A DNA stretch of 64,000 nucleotides from Leucocoprinus leucothites (taxonomy: Eukaryota > Basidiomycota > Agaricomycetes > Agaricales > Agaricaceae), in assembly GCA_013368445.1 (NCBI GenBank), contig JAACJO010000001.1, forward strand, positions 2,108,001-2,172,000, given 5' to 3'. Positions 62,624 through 64,000 of this stretch are shown here, piece by piece. The translations under genes were made by a program, and so were the position numbers. The notes under the pieces were generated by a model. It did no database searches. It was given only the letters and a program-made list of their open reading frames with translations, and was not told where the DNA came from. The number at the start of each line of letters is the position of its first letter. Positions within the stretch are counted from its first letter, which is position 1.

Positions 62624-62774
62624 ACTCGAGGAGTGGTGGATGTAGCTAAGGAAGAGGCACAAACACCCATCACGCCGGTGGCAAAATTCGGCAAACAGAT
62701 CAATTTGGGACTGCATTGCCGTCGGACCCGCAGTCCACCTTTATCCTCCCACCAAATCCCTCCCCCCTTCCCTC

Positions 62775-63709
62775 ATGGATACTTCACCTACAGCCCTCTT
62801 TGACACTTATGAGCAGGACTTCAACCAGTTCATTGAGAGTATACGAGATAAACTCGAGGGCAGCGGGAAGGATGAAGTCGGCGGTGCGTCATCGTCCATT
62901 CAATAGTCCAAAGTGATTCCTGAGAATGAAATCTGCACAGAACAGCGAAAAGCTACTCTGCGGAGAGTAGAAATGGACTTGGACGAGGCAGATGAGATGG
63001 TGCGCTCACGCTCAGCCGATGTAATTCATCCTGAACTTACATAGATACCATCAGGTTTCTCAAATGGAAATTGAAATCCAAGGAATACCTCAGTCTATCC
63101 GCAGCGCCTATTATACCCGACTACGAACAGCAAAGACCTCGTTAACGACGTACAAGAAGTCACTAACGGACGCACGCGCAGGCTTAGCTCGTGCTGAACT
63201 TCTGTCATCATCTAAATCCTCCTCGGGTCTTAGAGGAAGTGGTGAATACCCTAGCTCGGACGATCCATATGCGTCTGACCGCGCGAGGCTTCTTTCCGGT
63301 ACAAACCTGCTCGAAGACGGGACGAAACGACTACAAGAGTCGCACAGGGTTGCTTTGGAAACTGAAGAGCATGGGGCCGATATCCTGAGGAACTTGCGAG
63401 GGCAGAGAGAACAGATCGAGAATTCGAGGAATACTGTAAGTCTGCCCTGGTTTTTCCCTTGCAGCCGCTCTGACTACTTATTTCAGTTATGGCGAGCCGA
63501 TACGGCCGTTGACAGAGCATCTGGGACGCTCAAGAAGATGGTTCGGAGGTTCGTATCTCCTCCCGTGCCTTTTCTCTTCTCATGTGCTTGTCAGGTTAAT
63601 CTAACCTTGTCTTTCTAGGATGTGGCAACAGCGTATATTGACATATACAATAATCGGTGTTCTTATTCTACTCATCGTCGTCATCGTATGGGAGAAGCTC
63701 AGTGGGTAA
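62775..63709 (+). CDS. VTI1: Golgi/vacuolar v-SNARE Vti1
   Basis: Qb-SNARE for Golgi, endosome and vacuole fusion. MDTSPTALFDTYEQDFNQFI and ESIRDKLEG open the Habc region. EQRKATLRRVEMDLDEADEM, VSQMEIEIQGIPQSIRSAYY and TRLRTAKTSLTTYKKSLTDA follow. The SNARE helix is ALETEEHGADILRNLRGQRE QIENSRNT (zero-layer Gln in GQREQI), then LWRADTAVDRASGTLKKMVR. The tail anchor is MWQQRILTYTIIGVLILLIV with VIVWEKLSG, and TAA is at 63707. There are five introns of about 50-65 nt. The match to Vti1 extends over the full length. It starts 151 bp from EMC3. Confidence 0.92.
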
Positions 63710-64000
63710 AAGCTACATGTGTGCTGATGACCCCAAGTTACATCGACAAGCTTGTTTGGGTCGATCATGTACTTGTTCTCCCCTGGTTAAGCTAGGTTTT
63801 TCTTCATATGGATTCCTTCGGACGCATATTTATTCCCTCGGTTTTACTGTTTTGTAATTCGATGTCCATAAATTATAATACAAGTCAGATTATTAGGTTC
63901 AAAATGACTGCACGATTCTACTGGACATTTGACCCAGAATCAACGTTTCAACCTCAAATGCTTCCAGCGTCTGTCGTGATTAAGATTCGCCGCACATCTA
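63710..64000. other. 3' flank of Vti1
   Basis: No coding frame of note up to the window edge. AT-rich stretches near 63845-63900 probably contain the polyadenylation signals. Confidence 0.5.

Overview
The window is nuclear DNA of a filamentous basidiomycete, most likely a mushroom-forming agaricomycete. Genes are dense and lie on both strands. Almost every gene is cut by many introns of about 40-65 nt with GT-AG ends, and the protein set is fungal: Zn2Cys6 regulators, an ENA-type sodium ATPase, a DASH subunit, an F-box/LRR protein, an expansin-like protein and a Dicer. I see no rRNA or tRNA gene, CRISPR array or intact transposon. About 32 protein genes can be supported. Exon structures were assembled by hand from reading frame, splice signals and family similarity, so inner exon edges are models.

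Layout. 0-5.4 kb: 3' part of a His/Ser repeat protein (+), a Faf1-like ribosome biogenesis protein (-), a small membrane protein (+) and an ankyrin-repeat protein with an 18-nt microexon (-). 5.6-10.6 kb: a Dicer (+) whose two RNase III domains look intact while every ATP-site motif of its helicase region is eroded. 10.8-21.2 kb: COX VIIc (-), ENA P-type ATPase (+), an orphan (-) and aldehyde dehydrogenase (+). 22-28 kb: Zn2Cys6 protein, proteasome alpha2, 1-Cys peroxiredoxin and Ssu72, all (-). 28-36 kb: F-box/LRR (+), Ufe1/syntaxin-18 SNARE (+), Tvp38 (-) and a Loa1/Vps66-like acyltransferase (+). 36-42 kb: a cystathionine gamma-synthase-type PLP enzyme (-) and a large Zn2Cys6/fungal_trans regulator (-). 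42.6-50.7 kb: expansin-like (+), Utp12 (-), aspartyl aminopeptidase (+) and Imp4 (-). 51-55.9 kb: a weak orphan (-), arginyltransferase ATE1 (-) and a small basic protein (+). 56-64 kb: Dad4 (-), a WDR45/Hsv2-like PROPPIN (-), a Cys-rich/Ser-rich protein (-), frequenin Frq1 (+), EMC3 (-) and Vti1 (+).

How the genes relate. Most are unlinked housekeeping genes. Two themes recur. Small-subunit processome factors are Utp12 and Imp4, only about 2.5 kb apart, plus the Faf1-like protein. Endomembrane genes are Ufe1, Tvp38, the Loa1-like enzyme, the PROPPIN, Frq1, EMC3 and Vti1. Several divergent pairs share intergenic regions of only about 105-200 bp. The most unusual object is the pseudo-helicase Dicer; the atypical acyltransferase motifs and the splicing oddities (18-nt and 24-nt microexons, a one-codon first coding exon, repeated GTTGG donors) are secondary leads.
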